Assembly (NCBI GenBank): GCA_009885185.1
Contig: VFLF01000661.1
Location: 1-8,198, forward strand
Origin: Nitrosomonadales bacterium
Lineage (GTDB): Bacteria; Pseudomonadota; Gammaproteobacteria; Burkholderiales; SG8-41
Length of the DNA: 8,198 bases
Direction: 5' to 3'
Shown here: positions 6,135 to 8,198 of the stretch, one piece after another
How positions within the stretch are numbered: the stretch's first letter is position 1
How the letters are laid out: the number at the start of each line of letters is the position of its first letter
Translations under genes and position numbers: made by a program
The notes under the pieces: generated by a model
What the model was told of the DNA's origin: nothing
Database searches by the model: none
The model's input: the letters and a program-made list of their open reading frames with translations, nothing else

Positions 6135-7310
6135 TCAGGCCGCCCGCGTTTCAAGAATTTCAACGGCAGGCAGTTTGCGCCCTTCGAGAAACTCGAGGAA
6201 CGCGCCGCCGCCGGTGGAGATGTAGGAAATTTTATCGGCAATGCCGTATTTCGCAATGGCCGCCAGCGTGTCGCCGCCTCCCGCGATTGAAAACGCCTTT
6301 GACGCGGCGATGGCCTGGGCAATCACTTTGGTGCCGCCCGCAAACTGGTCATACTCGAATACGCCCACCGGGCCGTTCCAAACAATAGTGCCGGCCTTGG
6401 CGATCAACGCGGCAAAACTCGCCGCAGTTTTGGGGCCTACGTCGAGGATCAGATCGTCCGCGCTCACCGCATTGGCGTCCACGCGATTGGCGCGCGCCAT
6501 CGCAGCCAGTTCATTGGCGACAATCACATCCACCGGCAGCGGCACCTGCGCGCCGCGCGCTTTCATCAGGTCGATGATTTCCTGCGCTTCATTCACCAGA
6601 TTAGGTTCGGCCAGCGATTTGCCGATGCGCAGGCCCGACGCCAGCAAGAAGGTATTGGCGATGCCGCCGCCCACGATCAGTTGATCGACTTTGGCGGCCA
6701 GCGATTTCAGAATCGTGAGCTTGGTGGACACTTTGGAACCCGCCACGATCGCCAGCAACGGTCGCGCGGGTTTGTCCAACGCCTTGCCCAAGGCATCAAG
6801 TTCAGCCGCCATCAGCGGGCCGGCGCAGGCGATCTTGGCGAACTTGGCGATGCCGTGCGTAGTGGCCTCGGCACGATGCGCGGTGCCGAAGGCATCATTG
6901 ACGTAGATATCGCACAGCGCCGCCATTTTTTGCGCCAGCGCGTCGTCGTTCTTTTTTTCGCCGCGATTGACGCGACAGTTTTCCAGCATCACCACTTCGC
7001 CGGGCTTCACCTCGACGCCATCGACCCAGTGTGTAATCAGCCGCACCGGCTGACCCAGCACTTCGGCGAGGCGCTTCGCCACCGGCGCCAGCGTATCCTG
7101 CGGATGCAGCTCGCCTTCGGTGGGCCGCCCGAGATGCGAAGTCACCATCACCGCCGCGCCGCCGCTCAACGCGTGCTGTATGGCGGGAATGGAAGCACGG
7201 ATGCGCGTGTCTTCGGTGATGTTGCCGTCGTGATCCTGTGGCACATTGAGATCGGCGCGGATGAAAACGCGCTTGCCGGCGAGATCGAGATCGGTCAGTC
7301 GAAGGAACAT
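6135..7310 (-). CDS. pgk: Phosphoglycerate kinase
   Basis: This enzyme transfers the acyl phosphate of 1,3-bisphosphoglycerate to ADP, giving 3-phosphoglycerate and ATP. It runs in reverse in gluconeogenesis or the Calvin cycle. The 391 residues match the usual bacterial length. The N-terminal domain shows RADLNVP (Asp20 and Asn22, substrate contacts), Arg36 in EDTRIR, and SHLGRP with His59. The central segment has [11 protein letters not shown], then [10 protein letters not shown] at the start of the nucleotide domain and VGGGIANTF. The C-terminal domain has NGPVGVFE, the nucleotide loop GGGDT (344-348) and TGGGA (366-370). One small oddity is [11 protein letters not shown], where ENVRFN or ENCRFN is more usual. 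The ATG at 7310 gives the standard N-terminus ([15 protein letters not shown]). Its ribosome site is weak, an AAAGG about 12 bases upstream. The gene lies 119 bases after gap and 57 bases before pyk. Confidence 0.98.
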   Translation of the reverse strand: MFLRLTDLDLAGKRVFIRADLNVPQDHDGNITEDTRIRASIPAIQHALSGGAAVMVTSHLGRPTEGELHPQDTLAPVAKRLAEVLGQPVRLITHWVDGVEVKPGEVVMLENCRVNRGEKKNDDALAQKMAALCDIYVNDAFGTAHRAEATTHGIAKFAKIACAGPLMAAELDALGKALDKPARPLLAIVAGSKVSTKLTILKSLAAKVDQLIVGGGIANTFLLASGLRIGKSLAEPNLVNEAQEIIDLMKARGAQVPLPVDVIVANELAAMARANRVDANAVSADDLILDVGPKTAASFAALIAKAGTIVWNGPVGVFEYDQFAGGTKVIAQAIAASKAFSIAGGGDTLAAIAKYGIADKISYISTGGGAFLEFLEGRKLPAVEILETRAA

Positions 7311-7332
7311 TTAAAACAAAACCTTTTTCGCC

Positions 7333-7406
7333 ACAGATTTCACGAATTTACACGGATAAAGTCAAAATCAGAGTGGTGTTCATCTGTGTCAATCTGCGAA
7401 ATCTGT
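7333..7406. repeat. Imperfect inverted repeat (28-base arms) between gap and pgk
   Basis: The arm at 7333-7360 and the reverse complement of 7379-7406 match at about 22 of 28 positions, with a perfect 9-base outer core (acagatttc). The arms are separated by an 18-base loop. Each arm is built from three units of about 10 bases resembling ATCTGTG or its complement. The element takes up most of the 119-base gap-pgk interval and would fold into a long hairpin in the gap-pgk transcript. No T-run follows the minus-strand arm closely enough for a convincing intrinsic terminator. From memory, similar sequences occur scattered between genes in many environmental proteobacteria, so this is probably one copy of a dispersed family. 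That was not checked here. Confidence 0.75.
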
Positions 7407-7429
7407 AGCTAAGTTTTTACGTTTTCTGG

Positions 7430-8198
<769 letters not shown>

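Noticed and set aside
6681..7412. Plus-strand open frame of 243 codons opposite pgk
   Set aside because: It is antisense to an intact phosphoglycerate kinase and runs through the inverted repeat, with no family signature.

Overview
The window looks like chromosome from a betaproteobacterium, most likely of the order Burkholderiales or a relative. The grounds are moderately high GC, long GC-biased reading frames, a Bug-family (tripartite tricarboxylate transporter) binding-protein gene, and a gap-pgk-pyk-fba order seen in beta- and some gammaproteobacteria. This placement is inferred from gene content and protein style, not from a search. All eight recognisable genes lie on the minus strand, so transcription runs from high to low coordinates. 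No tRNA, rRNA, CRISPR array, insertion sequence or phage gene was seen, and no gene-free stretch exceeds about 120 bases.

Central-carbon block (8198 down to 3601): the 3' part of gap (type I glyceraldehyde-3-phosphate dehydrogenase), then pgk (phosphoglycerate kinase), pyk (pyruvate kinase) and fba (class I fructose-bisphosphate aldolase). These enzymes catalyse steps of lower glycolysis and gluconeogenesis, and all but pyruvate kinase would also serve a Calvin cycle. The gaps from pgk to pyk and pyk to fba are short (57 and 38 bases), so these three genes are probably co-transcribed. The 119-base gap-pgk interval holds a large imperfect inverted repeat.

Middle (3600 to 2436): a second palindromic repeat fills the gap after fba. 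It is followed by a COG0523/CobW-type GTPase, a metallochaperone-like protein.

Accessory block (2435 to 1): a candidate sigma-70 promoter with a perfect TTGACA box precedes a cytosolic metal-dependent amidohydrolase. Then come a tandem heptamer array, a single-domain cupin, a hairpin, and the 5' part of a Bug-type periplasmic solute-binding protein that carries a one-base frameshift. The amidohydrolase, cupin and Bug gene could form a small uptake-and-catabolism unit, but the substrate cannot be read from the sequence.

I found no convincing undescribed system. The items most worth checking are the frameshifted Bug gene, the three different intergenic repeat types, the class I aldolase in this operon, and the pyruvate kinase residues that predict potassium independence.
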